From contig NOKP01000013.1 of the NCBI GenBank assembly GCA_002682825.1, positions 622,745 through 686,744 on the forward strand: a stretch of 64,000 nucleotides of DNA, written 5' to 3'. Shown here one piece after another: positions 11,210 to 22,850 of this stretch (its first letter is position 1; each line of letters opens with the position of its first letter). The position numbers and the translations under genes were made by a program. The stretch comes from Neonectria sp. B-13 (taxonomy: Eukaryota > Ascomycota > Sordariomycetes > Hypocreales > Nectriaceae). The notes beneath the pieces are model-generated. The model was not told where the DNA came from and ran no database searches. It worked only from the letters and a program-made list of their open reading frames with translations.

Positions 11210-14178
11210 ATGCCCGATGACAACTATGACTTTGCCGAAGTCTTTCAGGCCATCTACATTGCTAAACAGAAGCCTGCTCCTCCCCCAGTTTCCGAAGACA
11301 TGAAGGCAACACTGCAGAGCTATCCCCCCTTGGGTCAAGTCACTCCAGTGCATGGCAAAGACGTTTTCTTGACCGCAGTTCTTGAAATCCCCAAGTCCCG
11401 TGCAACTGAACCATGGGAGGTCTCTGTCTGGCATTCAGTAAATGGTTCAGAATGGACAGAGGCCAGACTCTTACCCGTGGAAGAAGATCAAACTCCGCAC
11501 ACTCTGCAGTTGCTTCCAGAATCCATATCCCGGTTGTATTTCGCATCATCGTTCTCTTTCGGCATGTCTGTACAGTTTACTCTCAAATTCCGTCATGGCC
11601 AGAAGGAAGAATGGAGATGGATTCGCGATGAGCAAGGTCTTGACGATGGCTGGGTCGTTCGACCCTCCACTGGCATTTCGTCTGACAAGCTAAGTGATTT
11701 GATTCCCGATCTTAACTCGGAGGGATGGAAGGTCTCGTCTTGTTCAAGCCAGGCTCCTGGGACCGTTCTTTGGTCACTCGAGGCGCCCATTTCGCCTGCT
11801 GAAGGAGACAACTCCACTTATAAGGATATTCCAGTCGGAACACCCTTCGGGTCATTCTCGAGGTAAGCCCAGTAACGCAACACGCAGTCACTACAGACCA
11901 ATACCAGCCAGAGAATTCCCCATGGCTAACGCTCCAGAGATGGTTTGCCCTCGTACGGTTGTGGTCCCCGTGGCTAGCCCCTCGTCATGGAAAAACACAG
12001 TTTTCCCTAGACAAGGATGGGATTCTTTGCTCTTTTCTAAGCCCACAGGGCAAAAATCTCGTCTTCTTGGCAATCAGTGGCATCAGTAATGTCTTGCCAG
12101 TCTTTCGACATGGATCAGGCGGCACCCTCTCTGTACATGTAAGGGTACCGGTCACATACCTCCTTTTATTACTAAGGAAAATAGGCTCGCAATGATGGAC
12201 TCTCAGAAGAGAAGGCAATCATCTTGGTCTCTGAGGGCGATGATTTTGATGGTGCCATCGCCGCTGTTATGGCCCATGCCAGGACCCTAGTCACCCAGGC
12301 GAAACAAACGAGTCCCGGGCTAGACAAGGAACTAGAAGCCCTAGCCAGCGATTTCAAACCAGAGTGGATGGAGACCTGGTATGATGGTCTTGGATTCTGT
12401 ACGTCTCTTGTGCTTCTTGCTCATAAGCTAGCCCAGCTGACGTTGCCTAGGTACCTGGAACGCACTGGGACAACGGCTCACGGATCAAAAAATATTTGAT
12501 GCAGTCGACAAGTTGGCCGAGCACAACATCAAGGTTTCTAGCCTTATTATTGATGATAACTGGCAGTCTATTGACTACAGGGGGCCGAGCCAATTCCAAT
12601 ATGGATGGAACGAGTTTGAGGCAGAGCCCAAAGCATTTCCAAAGGGCTTGAAGGCCACGGTCTCTCATATTCGGAAGAACCACCCGCACATCCAGCACAT
12701 TGCTGTTTGGCATGCCCTTCTTGGGTACTGGGGTGGCCTCGCTCCCGATGGCAAGATTGCTCAAACTTACAAAACTGTCGAGGTCGCTCGTAAAGATGCC
12801 GATCGTCGTAACCTGCCTTTGGGCGGCAAGATGACTGTCGTTGCCAAAGAGGATGTTTCAAGGTTTTACGACGACTTTTACCGATTCTTGTCAGACTGCG
12901 GGATCGATGCAGTAAAAACGGATGCTCAATTCATGATCGATACTTGGGTTGGCGCTTCTGCTCGCCGTGAACTAATCATTCCGTATCTTAATGCGTGGAC
13001 CATCTCAACTCTTCGGCATTTCAGCGCGAAGGCCATTTCATGCATGTCGCAAATTCCGCAGGCCCTGTTTCATTCTCAGATGCCCACGAATCGGCCCGCC
13101 ATACTGGTGCGTAACTCAGACGACTTCTTTCCGGAGATCCCCTCATCCCACCCCTGGCATGTATGGACGAATGCATACAACAGCATCTTCACGGGGCACC
13201 TGAATGTGCTCCCTGACTGGGACATGTTCCAGACTGTACATGAGTACTCCGGGTTTCATGCCGCGGCGAGGTGCGTCAGCGGAGGTCCAATCTACATCAC
13301 GGATGTTCCGGGTCAACATGATATGGATTTGATTGGACAAATGACTGGCCTCACGCCTAAAGGGAAAACAGTCATCTTTAGGCCGAGTGTGCTGGGAAAG
13401 ACGGTTTCCCCTTACATGGGGTACGATGATGATTCGCTTTTGAAAGTGGGAAGTTATCATGGTGAGTGTCCCTCCAGGTGTGCTTTGGCGAGAGCGTTTT
13501 ATCTAATCATAGCAGGTACCATACGAACTGGGAACCCAATTCTGGCCATATTCAACGTCTCGGCACGGCCGTTGACTGAGGTCATTCCTTTGTCCCTTTT
13601 CCCTAGGGTTGATCCATCGATTGAGTATGTAGTTCGAGCTCACACGACGGGTAAGGTATCACGGCCAACCAAAGCCGGCGCGCCAGGCTCTTTGTTCACT
13701 GGATCACTTCCAGTTCGTGGTTATGAGATATTCTGCGCTTTCGCCTTGACCAGCCTGTCAAGCAAGAAGCACGGCACCATCCAAACTTCGAATTTGGGTC
13801 TTTTGGGCAAGATGGCTGGCCCAGCTGCGATCTTCATGAGCAAGATTGAGCAAGATGAGAATGGCCGTGTAGTCATCGACACTCGAATCAAGGCATTCGG
13901 TACCCTAGGTACGGGGTGTTCTTCGGAGTGTGGTTTGTGTTATCATGTTCACTAACGAATTTTCCCTAGGTATATACGTGTCTACACTGTCATCCATGAC
14001 GATAGACGGAGACTTTCTGGCTACGATCCAGGAGAAACCGATTCCTGCACATACTGTAGCCATCTCGAAGGCTGACAACCGCGTGCTGGAGATTGACCTT
14101 GGCAAAGCGTGGGAGGAAATGGGGCTGGAAAGCAAGTGGAGCAACGAGATTGAAATCAAGGTGTATTTCAGCACTTGA
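11210..14178 (+). CDS. GH36 raffinose synthase / seed-imbibition (Sip1)-like alpha-galactosidase
   Basis: Exons: 11210-11862, 11940-12138, 12185-12398, 12451-13461, 13516-13908, 13970-14178; 892 residues. The family acts on raffinose-series alpha-galactosides; fungal members are mostly uncharacterised and could be alpha-galactosidases or galactosyltransferases. The N-terminal beta domain starts near residue 33 (LQSYPPLGQVT) and the TIM barrel runs about 370-720. Candidate catalytic residues are Asp513 in GIDAVKTDAQF (nucleophile position; plant enzymes have KVDVQ) and Asp613 in PDWDMFQ (acid/base). WYDGLGFCTWNALG and IIDDNWQS are family motifs. Intron 4 (13462-13515) is 54 nt without a stop, so retention keeps the frame. 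A start at Met31 (11300), just before the conserved domain, is an alternative. No signal peptide is seen, so the enzyme is probably intracellular. Confidence 0.88.
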
Positions 14179-14851
14179 ACATCTTGGAAATGATGCCCGA
14201 CTGTTTGAGAGGAACGACAAAAAGCTGGCTGTGGAGTGTGTCTGGGTAGGAATGATGATGCTGGTCACAACAAAATATCCCAACATTGAAGGTCTCCTAT
14301 TTTTGGTTGTTTAGTTTAGCAAGCAATTCAACATTGATACCAATTACATCGACAAAGCACAATGCGTACTTTGATAATCCAAATCCTGCGTCGGTCCACT
14401 GTTTTGCATGAGTAAGTATTACAGAGCACGGAGAGAAGTTTACGTTATGGTATAAGTAGGTCTAGACAGGTTACACAGGGTAGTGTAGACTATCTGGCTT
14501 GGCTTTGCTGCCCTGGCTTGGCTGACGTTGACTGGTGGGAGGACTGCAGGAGAACCCCGTAATTGGCAGAAAAACCTTTCAAATCCAGAAGGAAGGAATG
14601 CCCCACCCACACGGTGGCAGCCAGCTGTTCGCTGCAGGCGACAACTGCCCCGCACCGCCGCCCGTCGGATCGCAAGCGCCAGGGTCCAGTATAAAAAAGT
14701 TTTCGGGGGGTCACCACAGTTCCTTTTCCTTTTCTTTCCTTTGGGAAGAAGCGCATCATCAATATTTTCAGTCGGTTCAAAGGACACAGCTTGCTCCATA
14801 GAATCGACTTGTCTCGTCTTCGACCTCACCTGTTCTCTCCGCATCGCTACC
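14179..14851 (+). promoter_or_regulatory. IMPDH promoter region with TATA box
   Basis: The gap follows the GH36 stop and precedes the IMP dehydrogenase ATG. TATAAAAAA at 14690-14698 sits 154-162 bp before the ATG and is followed by a pyrimidine-rich leader. Nothing else is recognised in it. Confidence 0.55.
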
Positions 14852-16720
14852 ATGCCTTTCAGCAGCAGCACTGCCAAGGTCCTCGACCACAGCACCGCCC
14901 TCGAAGTGCTCAACGAGTACAAGTCCAAGGATGGCCTCGACATCCACGAGCTCATGGACACGACCAAGCACGGCGGTCTGACCTACAATGATTTCCTGCT
15001 GCTGCCGGGATACATTGGCTTTGCGGCCTCGGAGGTGACGCTTGATGCCCCCATCACCAAGCGTATCGCTCTCAAGACCCCCTTCGTGTCGTCCCCCATG
15101 GACACTGTCACCGAGCACGAGATGGCCATTCACATGGCTCTGCAGGGCGGTCTTGGAGTCATCCACCACAACTGCTCCCCCGAGGCCCAGGCCGATATGA
15201 TCCGCAAGGTCAAGCGTTACGAGAACGGGTTCATCCTTGACCCCATTGTCATTGACCGCAACACCACCGTTGGCGAGGCCAAGGCTCTCAAGGAGAAGTG
15301 GGGTTTCGGTGGTTTCCCCGTCACAGGTCAGTACCATCATTTATTGTCACTTGCTCACATTATGCCTCCCGGTTACATGATTACAAACCTATTTTATATA
15401 ACTTTCGTTCCACTGTATAGACGATCGTCATGAGGACTTTTTTACTATGACTTCAAACCATTACAAATCCATTTTTTCTTCAGAATCACCCCGCACAGGA
15501 TTTTGACTAACTGAAAAAATCAACAGAGGATGGCAGGCTCGGTTCTAAGCTCCTGGGTATCGTAACCAACCGAGATCTTCAGTTCGAGGAAAACCACGAC
15601 CAGGCCATTTCTAACGTCATGGTCACTGACCTCACCACCGCCGTGGATGGTGTCACCCTGGTCGAGGCCAACAAGATTCTTGCCAAGTCGAAGAAGGGAA
15701 AGCTCCCCATCGTTGACAAGGACTTCAACTTGGTCTCGATGATCTCTCGCTCTGACTTGACCAAGAACCAGCACTTCCCCTTCGCCTCCAAGCTTCCCGA
15801 CAGCAAGCAGCTCCTCTGTGCGGCTGCCATTGGCACCCGCCCCGAGGACAAGCTTCGCCTGGAGAAGCTGGTCGCAGCTGGTCTGGACATTGTTATTCTG
15901 GACAGCTCCCAGGGTAACAGCATGTACCAGATCGAGATGATCAAGTGGATCAAGGCCGAGCTCCCTGGTCTCGATGTCATCGGCGGAAACGTCGTTACTC
16001 GAGAGCAGGCTGCCTCTCTGATTGCTGCTGGCGTCGACGGTCTCCGAATTGGAATGGGCAGTGGCTCTGCCTGCATCACGCAGGAGGTCATGGCTGTTGG
16101 CCGTCCCCAAGCCGCCGCTGTGTACAGCGTCAGCCGATTCGCTGCTCGCTTCGGCGTTCCTTGCATCGCCGATGGAGGTGTACAGAACGTTGGCCACATC
16201 GTCAAGGGTCTTGCTCTTGGCGCCTCCACTGTCATGATGGGTGGTCTTCTTGCCGGAACCACCGAGTCCCCCGGTACCTCCTTCGTCTCCCGAGAGGGCA
16301 AGCTGGTCAAGGCTTACCGAGGCATGGGCAGCATTGATGCCATGCAGGACAAGAAGGCTGGCGGCGGTGGTAAGGACAGCCAAAAGAGCAACGCTGGCAC
16401 TGCTCGATACTTCTCTGAAGGTGACAGTGTTCTGGTTGCTCAGGGTGTCTCTGGTGCCGTTGCGCACCGAGGGTAAGTCTCGAACGAGTCTGTTGTTATA
16501 TTGACGACAAGCTAACCTGGACCCTAGATCGATCAGCAAGTTCCTCCCCTACCTTGCTGCCGGTCTCAAGCACTCCCTTCAGGACGGCGGCATGCGCAAC
16601 CTGATTGAGATGCACAAGGAGGCCGAGGCTGGTAACATGCGCTTCGAGCTCCGAACCGCTAGCGCGCAGCTGGAGGGTAACGTCAACATGGAGTCATATG
16701 AGAAGAAGCTTTACGCGTAA
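14852..16720 (+). CDS. Inosine-5'-monophosphate dehydrogenase
   Basis: Exons: 14852-15326, 15527-16472, 16528-16720; 537 residues. The enzyme oxidises IMP to XMP with NAD, the committed step of guanine nucleotide synthesis, and is the target of mycophenolic acid. The N-terminal part shows [14 protein letters not shown]; two CBS domains lie about 110-240, and the first intron (200 nt, long for this window) falls inside the first CBS domain. The catalytic loop is GSGSACITQ with Cys341, followed by [10 protein letters not shown]. The flap region has [11 protein letters not shown], keeping the Tyr found in drug-sensitive enzymes (Phe is reported in a mycophenolate-tolerant paralogue). The C-terminal [11 protein letters not shown] is encoded by exon 3. 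The copy looks intact and functional. Confidence 0.96.
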
Positions 16721-17887
16721 CGATTTGTGAAGGGTATTGGAAAAAATGCCGGATGGGAAAAATGATGATGAGGAAATTATGGGTTTTGCATTCAGGAGTT
16801 GGAACGACTGGCAGAGCCTCGGGCAGTTGAACGGATACCGGTTTCTGAGCATGATTGAAGATGACTCGACAACCATAGACATGAATAGGCGTTTGACGAA
16901 CCACTGGAAGTGCGGTACGGCGTTTTCTGAAATTTACAGCCTATCGGGCATAATTCAACTAATGTCGGTTTCTCCTCAAGTGCTGCCGGTTCATGTCGGA
17001 TCGTGGCGGTTTCGTGAGCGGCCTCGGGGCTCGATTATCCACTTTCCCCCCCAGAGTACTGCTAAAATACATGCTAGAGGACGATGCATCTCAGACAACT
17101 TCAACCATCACATCTGCGACGAAAATAGCGAAGATATTGACTCGCCTAGAGCCCATTCTCCCCTTCCGCTCTTTCTTCTCACTGCCACTACAGACACGGT
17201 ATCCGAGTCTCCATCCCAGTGTTTGCTTGGTGTGCATTTCGGAGTTTGACAAGAGGGGATGTACTGTGTGCGTGGCATGCAAACATCTGAGCACTGTGCC
17301 ACACAGCCTTGCTCGCACTTATCCGGGCCGAGCCTACGACTGACAAGGCTATTTTGTAAGAAGAAATGAAAGGCGAGTATTCCACTTATCAGTGGAACCC
17401 TAGGCAGATTTCCCAGTGCAGTCGCATCCCCGCTGAGGATCTACACGAAGCTGAAGACGGCGTCACGGACGGCGCATTTCTCACCAAGTGGAGCGACAAG
17501 CACATCCCTGTTTGCTTTTGGACAACCTTGAGGACGACTGTGCATAACTAAAGTTTTATTCATTCGGAGTCTCAATCCGGTCCCAATTTTTTCCCTTCCT
17601 CTTCCTCTTCCTCTTCGTCTGATATTCGGTTGCTCATCATCTGTTGGCCATGGCCGTAATATTATTGAGGTGTGCCGCATTCAATCATTACAGGCTCCAC
17701 AGCAGGGGCAAGCCTAAGAATGTATAAAACAACATTAAAACAGACGTAAAGAAACATGACAAATATCCAGTCAATGGGGGTATAATCCTGAATGCGTACC
17801 CGTCCCACGCATCTTCCCGGGCCGCGTGTTTCCACTGGCCTGCCTATTCTTTCCCACTTGGTATCTCGCGATTTCAATCCCGAGCAC
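16721..17887. other. Convergent intergenic region
   Basis: 1167 bp between the 3' ends of IMPDH (+) and the PLAC8 gene (-). A long open frame on plus (16737-17249) begins with TTG and overlaps the expected 3' UTR; it has no recognisable family feature. A CCTCTT repeat lies near 17595-17615. Nothing else is supported. Confidence 0.5.
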
Positions 17888-18677
17888 TCAGTACTGAGTA
17901 TGACCCTGGGTCTGGCCCTGGTGAGGGTTGTACACGGGCTGCTGCTGCTGCTCGGGGGAGAATGATCCCTGGGGAGTCTGGTGGTAGGCGATCTGCTGCT
18001 GCTGGGGAGGTTGCTGCTGCTGAAGAGGCTGCTGCTGCTGCTGAGGAGGCTGCTGGGTGGGAGGAACATGCATGCCTTTCTCCGGGGCCTGGTAGCCCTG
18101 AGTGATGGGGCCCTGGGCGAGACGAGCCTTGACCTCCTTCTCCTGCTGGATGAGAGCACAGCAGCCGCACCAGTAGCTGGCGCAGCAGTCGTTCATGCCG
18201 CTGCCCTGGATGCCGAATCGCTCACGAATTTCTCCACGCTTCATCATGGCATAGCTGTTGTAACGTGTCAGCCGGAGCTCCAATTGGGGAAAGCCGAGGT
18301 CGTGGCCACTTACATCCAACCGCAGCCAGTAAAACATTGGATACCGCAGAAGATCATACAATCGCTGTTGAAGTTGTCGGCTGTCTGCATGGTGGGGTCG
18401 CGCATGCGGTCGGAGGTCTTGCCGAGCACTGTAGGAAGCCGGTTAGCTTCTAGTCTCTAGCTGGCCTTCCTTCATCCCGCGGGCGACGGTGTTGATATTG
18501 TCCGTCGTTGAGAATGGACAATGAATACTGGACTCGCATCTGAGGTCGAGGGGCAAACTCACAAATGCAGGGCAAGAAGGTGCCGAGCAAGCAGGTTTCG
18601 CAAGGACCACAGCTGCAGAGGCCGTTGGACCACTCCTGGTTCTGGACATTGGGTCCCGTGGAGTACTGTTGAGCCAT
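17888..18677 (-). CDS. PLAC8-family Cys-rich membrane protein with Gln-rich tail
   Basis: Exons on minus: 18677-18563, 18428-18314, 18254-17888; 198 residues. PLAC8 proteins are small Cys-rich membrane-associated proteins linked to cadmium resistance, cell size or Ca influx in plants and animals; fungal roles are largely unknown. The domain runs about residues 13-120: WSNGLCSCGPCETCLLGTFL, then CGIQCFTGCGWIY and CCASYWCGCCALIQQEKEV. Cys-rich hydrophobic patches CETCLLGTFLPCI and CMIFCGIQCFTGCGWIY are the likely membrane-contact segments. The tail (about 140-198) alternates Pro and runs of Gln. Introns are 134 and 59 nt, with phases consistent throughout. The start is the first ATG, opening MAQQYSTGP. 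Confidence 0.9.
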
Positions 18678-19620
18678 TGTGATGGGTTGGGGGGTTTGAT
18701 GAATTGGTAGGTTGCTTGAATGAGAGTCGGCTGAGGCGATTTGAGCAGGACAAGACAATACGGTAGCAGGCGAGACCGGATGAGAGAGAAGAGAAGAGAA
18801 GAGAGGAAGAGGAAGAAATCGAGACAGCGCCTTATGGGACTACAGAAAAGAACTTTAGTCTGTCAGAGGGGGACTAGGCCTGTCCCGGGCACCGTAACAC
18901 CGGATAGCTCAGGCCGGTTCATTTTACTGACAAGCAGTAGGGTCAGCTTATCCCAGCACCCCCTCGTAGGCTCGTGTCCTGGATTGTATCCCTGGGTCCT
19001 GCAAGCTGCGCTATCTACGCCTTGGTGCCCGGGAGCCTCCCATGCCACAGCTCAGGTGGGCTGTGCGCCGCGAGAAGGATTGGGACGCGGACGCGTGAGG
19101 ACGCAGGAGGTTCAGCTACGGCACTGCTAGTCATGCTAGCGTCCTAGGGCTGATGGAGATAGCAGAGTCTAACGGGCGATACCATTCGTCGCCATTTGCC
19201 CGAGCTTCCGAGTCTGTTGTTGTCGATCTCCCAAATCCTCGCTCTGCCGGGCTGCGCACCCAGTTGGGTTGACACACTCTGTCTCGCTCCCTGGCTTCGA
19301 AGCTTATTCGGGCGAGAGCCGAGGTGCTGAGGAGTCAAGGTGCCTAACTCGAGACGTTGGCTGGCGTAGAGAGACACGGCCCTTACCACATTGGATTTAG
19401 GACAGTGGGCCAGCTTGCATCCCAAGATTCTTTAAGGCTGACGCCGACTGGATAACAGGAGGGCTGACTGCCGTTGCTTTGTTGATCACACCCTCCAGCG
19501 ATTTCCGTGCATTGCTTCACATCTGCCTGAGATGAAATAGGACCAGACCCTAGTCAAAGTCCCGCGAACCTGCCCATGTCAGCGTATGTCTTCACAAAAA
19601 CTGCCTTTCTCATTGGGAGT
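18678..19620. other. PLAC8 promoter and NatD 3' flank
   Basis: 943 bp holding the upstream region of the PLAC8 gene and the 3' flank of the acetyltransferase gene. A purine-rich GAGAGAAGAGAAGAG tract lies at about 18778-18822, which reads as a pyrimidine tract in the PLAC8 leader. The open frame 18741-19130 is the antisense of this tract and is not called. Confidence 0.5.
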
Positions 19621-20643
19621 TTAGTGTCGACGACGACGACGAGGGCCCTCGTCGCTGGTGGTCGTTGTCCTTCGACTCAGAATCACAAAGTCGGGTACAA
19701 CCGTCTTGCCCCCACGCAGTTTTCTCTCCCTCGGCGAGTAGTCATCCTTGTCGAACCCCAGCTTCTCGTAGAATTTCAACCCCGAGGTGTTGCTCACAAA
19801 ACATGTGAGCATCACCTTCTCCACCGTCGGGACGTTTTCTGCAACGTCCATGAGATACTTCATGAGCTGGGTGCCAAGACCGGTCCTGTAAAATGCGACG
19901 CGACTTTTTTTAGCACTCATCCTTATCACATGCGTTTTCCCTCACTGTTGCTCACAGCCTCGCCTTGCTGGTTTCGCCCACCTTGGTACTTGGCACCGGC
20001 TGCACCGGCCGACCATGTGGTTGGCTGAGATGATGAGGCTTGGGAGAGGAATGTCCAGCTCGACTCACCCTTGTAGCTCCGCCTTCAGATGGATCTCGTA
20101 GCAGTACACCACAGGCTCGTGGTTCTCAAATGTCGGCATCATCGACGTGAAGCCCTTGATGGTGTCGTCTGCGTCTTTGACTAGGATGTACCGAAGGTCC
20201 GGCGATCGCATCTCCTTCTTTTTTCCAGCCACATGCCACCCCAGCGACGAGTTCCGATAGTCTGCACCGCTTGTCTCGCCAATCAAGCTGAAGCAGGCGT
20301 CCAGCTCCTCGTCGCACAGGTTGCCCGGTCCGGACAGACTCAGAGTGTAGATTGCTTCTGTACGGGGATGCTTCCATTGCGGCCAGCTGCCACTACCGTG
20401 TGAATTCAAGGCGTTAGACTTTTCTCATTCCTCAAGGGCCGTTTCACCACCTCCCACTTACCTTGGCTTGATGTATTCCTCGATGAAGGCGGTGTCAGAT
20501 GTCTTGTTGGCCTTCTCAATTGGGTTCACCGGCTTCTGTCGCTGCTGTCTCTCGCCACGCGTCTTCTTTGGTTCCTCGGATTCAGCCACAGAATCAGGCA
20601 CGGAAGACACCGTACAAATCGTGTCTGGCATTGTGCGTGTCAT
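19621..20643 (-). CDS. nat4: N-alpha-acetyltransferase NatD (Nat4/Naa40), histone H4/H2A-specific
   Basis: Exons on minus: 20643-20462, 20392-20069, 19885-19621; 256 residues. NatD acetylates the N-terminal Ser of histones H4 and H2A. The GNAT fold spans about 75-235: LRYILVKDADDTIKGFTSMMP and VVYCYEIHLKAELQG are Naa40-like, and the acetyl-CoA loop Q-x-x-G-x-G reads LQGTGLGTQLM across the second splice. VMLTCFVSNTSGLKFYEKLGF is the final GNAT strand-helix. The C-terminus ends in five Arg and a His. The second intron is 183 nt. At the first intron two acceptors six nt apart (TAG at 20394-20393, then CAG) are both in frame, so a Gly-Ser insertion is uncertain; I used the first. ATG 20643 is the first ATG; 20631 is an in-frame alternative. 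Confidence 0.88.
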
Positions 20644-20950
20644 CAAACTTTGACAGGTAAGTACGAAGTAGTAGGTACGAACAATTGGGGAGAATGAAAA
20701 TAGATATTGGCGTTTCTGTTGCTCTGTCGGGGGGGGGGGGGGGAGCGACACCACCCAGGGCAATTACATCCACGCCCCACCTCCTTCCCGCAACGGACAG
20801 GAGCCTGCTGCGCCAGTGGGTTAATGAAATTAACCGAGGCTCTGCCGCCCAGACTCGAGCTTTTGAAGCTTCGTCAATGAAGAAGGCTGTTCCGCGAACC
20901 CGTGTTCCAATGAATTCGTCCCTCTGTCCAATGAGGAAGCTCTTGGTGGG
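20644..20950. promoter_or_regulatory. Short divergent promoter of nat4 and the LYR gene
   Basis: 307 bp between divergent ATGs. It contains an uninterrupted run of 15 G at 20729-20743 (C-run on the nat4 strand). No canonical TATA is seen. Confidence 0.5.
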
Positions 20951-21397
20951 ATGGTCTTTAGTGTTCGCCTGCTGGTTCTAAGCCGTGGCTATGCCACCCG
21001 CAGAGGAGGCTCCCGCCTTAATGCTGCCATGAGTCTGGACCAGGTATGTCTGATGGCGGATGTCCTCTTTGTCCATCAACGTACTGATGCAATGGCCTAG
21101 TTTCTACAACGTTCCAAGGTCCTGTCACTCTACCGCACCATTCTACGTGGCACCAAACGCATTGCCGATCCAAAGACAAAGGCGGAGTCGCGCAAGTACG
21201 CCCGCGACGAATTTGAGAGGCACCGTGGCGTCACAGATCCGGTACGTCTCTGTGTGATCTCCGCGCAGCCCCCAAACCGGGCAGCGATTGCACCTTCCGA
21301 GGCTGACTCTGTGGGAAAATAGGCTCACGTCAAGTATCTCATGTCGACGGGCAAGACTGAATGGGAGGGGATGGAGAGGTATGTCGATGGTATGTAG
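20951..21397 (+). CDS. LYR-motif mitochondrial protein (LYRM2-like)
   Basis: Exons: 20951-21043, 21101-21241, 21323-21397; 102 residues, visible only after splicing, all introns in phase 0. LYR proteins bind acyl carrier protein and take part in Fe-S cluster delivery or assembly of respiratory complexes; animal LYRM2 has been linked to complex I. Residues 1-28 are a basic presequence containing RGYATRRGGSR. The mature part begins SLDQFLQRSKV, has LSLYRTILR as the LYR motif, then YARDEFERHRGVTDPAHVKYLMSTGK, matching the LYRM2 pattern of conserved basic residues and terminal tyrosine-containing helix. It is short, as the family is. It converges on the bL36m gene, another mitochondrial gene, 225 bp away. 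A GTATGT near 21390 could act as a donor for a longer C-terminus, but the family usually ends about here. Confidence 0.82.
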
Positions 21398-21622
21398 CAT
21401 AGTAGTTGTACATGACGGGCTTCCCAATCGTCGGGCCGCCGTCTCAACCTCCACTTCGCCAGGCTCAATGAAGGCATTCTTCCTTCCGAACACCTGTAAT
21501 CCGCCCGTATGCATGTCCCGGGACATCTTGGTTGCTGTCTGAACGCTTATTCCGCTTGCCGTTGTGTGTTCCCCGTATCGTACAATTCCCAGCCGCGATG
21601 CCTCCTCAATCCCAACGCTTGC

Positions 21623-22037
21623 TTAGCTTTGTCGCTGCTTGTGTCGAGGGTTCGCCTTGCAGATGATATACAGGTATCCGTTGTGTCGCTTGCCAGCCTT
21701 GCGTCGAACCACCTAATACGCTCATGTTAGCTGCCGTGCTCAATCGTTTGCCACCGGCCGGCAGAGTTGAACGAGCAAGACCCCGGAGGCCAATTCCCCA
21801 TTCCAAAGATTGCCGTACCTTGCAGTGCTCGCAACGCTTCTTCACCGAGCTGTGGACTTTCATTCCCCGAGTCTGCTGCATCAAGGCTGTCGGCGCAGCA
21901 GTGGCGTTGGCGTTGGCGAAAAGTGAAGGGACTGCACCCATCATTGACCAAGGGCCTCGGGTCGCAAATGGCCCGAAGGCATTGCTCGGCCTTAATGCCC
22001 TCACGGACAGCGAAAGGGTGCGCAGGAGAGACGCCAT
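21623..22037 (-). CDS. rtc6: Mitochondrial large-subunit ribosomal protein bL36m
   Basis: Exons on minus: 22037-21819 and 21712-21623; 102 residues. bL36m is a small zinc-ribbon protein of the mitochondrial 54S subunit (yeast Rtc6). Residues 1-58 form a Ser/Ala/Arg presequence (MASLLRTLSLSVRALRPSN). The mature part, [39 protein letters not shown], has the full length and the CxxC...C...H zinc pattern of bacterial L36. The 106-nt intron falls right after CEHCK, so reading through it gives a false C-terminus. The donor is GTACGG and the acceptor TTAG. Confidence 0.93.
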
Positions 22038-22319
22038 GGTGGTTTCGGTGCTGCAATGCTCGGGCCAAGATTCTGCTGATGTTGGTGAGGTTTGCTTGGA
22101 CCAGGCCAGGCCAAGCCATCCATCGTCAAGTCACGTGCGCATCAACGTCAACTCTCTCTTATTTGGGTGCTTGGGTGCCGTGTCTGACCAAACACGAGCC
22201 CAACTACCACCACCAGAGAGGATACACGCAGTCATCCATGTCACATCATAAGAACCACAGGTTGGGGGTTTTATTTTAGTTGTACATTAGTCTAGCACTG
22301 TCTAACACAGCAACCTTGA

Positions 22320-22560
22320 CTGCGTTCCTGGTATCTCCAAGTACTGGTAGTCCAAGTACTGGTAAAAGCTTCGGCTGCGTTCCCTGGTATCTCCAAGTAC
22401 TAGCATTCGGCTGCGTTCCCTGGTGTCTCCAAGAACTAACAGGAGCTTCGGCTGCTCTCCTCGCCATCTCTGAATCTCGCAGCAGCCATGACTGCTCTCA
22501 TGCCATCACCAAACCTCGAAGCAGTTTTGACTGCTTTTCTCATCATCTCCAAGTCTCTCA
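22320..22560. repeat. Imperfect tandem repeat, about 36-41 bp units
   Basis: Units begin GCTGCGTTCC(C)TGG and continue TATCTCCAAGTACT; three close copies start near 22320, 22375 and 22410, followed by diverged copies with CTCGCAGCAG/CTCGAAGCAG and CATCTCCAAG to about 22560. A smaller duplication, CCAAGTACTGGTA, is nested in the first unit. Confidence 0.6.
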
Positions 22561-22815
22561 GCAAATCCTCCTATCGAATCTCGCCTGTTATTATCCATCC
22601 CTTCTGTCATCTTCACACTTAGTGTGAAATGTAAGCAAATATCGGTTGCCCTTCAAAAAAGCAGAATCATGCATGTGTCGCAAAACCAGACTTGCGTGTC
22701 GCAGATACTCTTGAAAGCAACAGCGATGCAAGCCTCCAGATCGTTGAAGTTGCTCTTCATCCTGCTGGCGAGGATGCCGTAGTATTGATTGAGGATGTGT
22801 TTTGTCCTCAAATAC

Positions 22816-22850
22816 GCAAAAATGCAAAAACGCAAAAACGCAAAAACGCA
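22816..22850. repeat. 8-bp microsatellite (GCAAAAAC)n
   Basis: Four consecutive 8-bp units, the first GCAAAAAT and the next three GCAAAAAC, followed by GCA. Confidence 0.8.

Noticed and set aside
16737..17249. 170-residue frame after IMPDH
   Set aside because: It starts with TTG 16 bp after the IMPDH stop, in expected 3' UTR, and has no family features.
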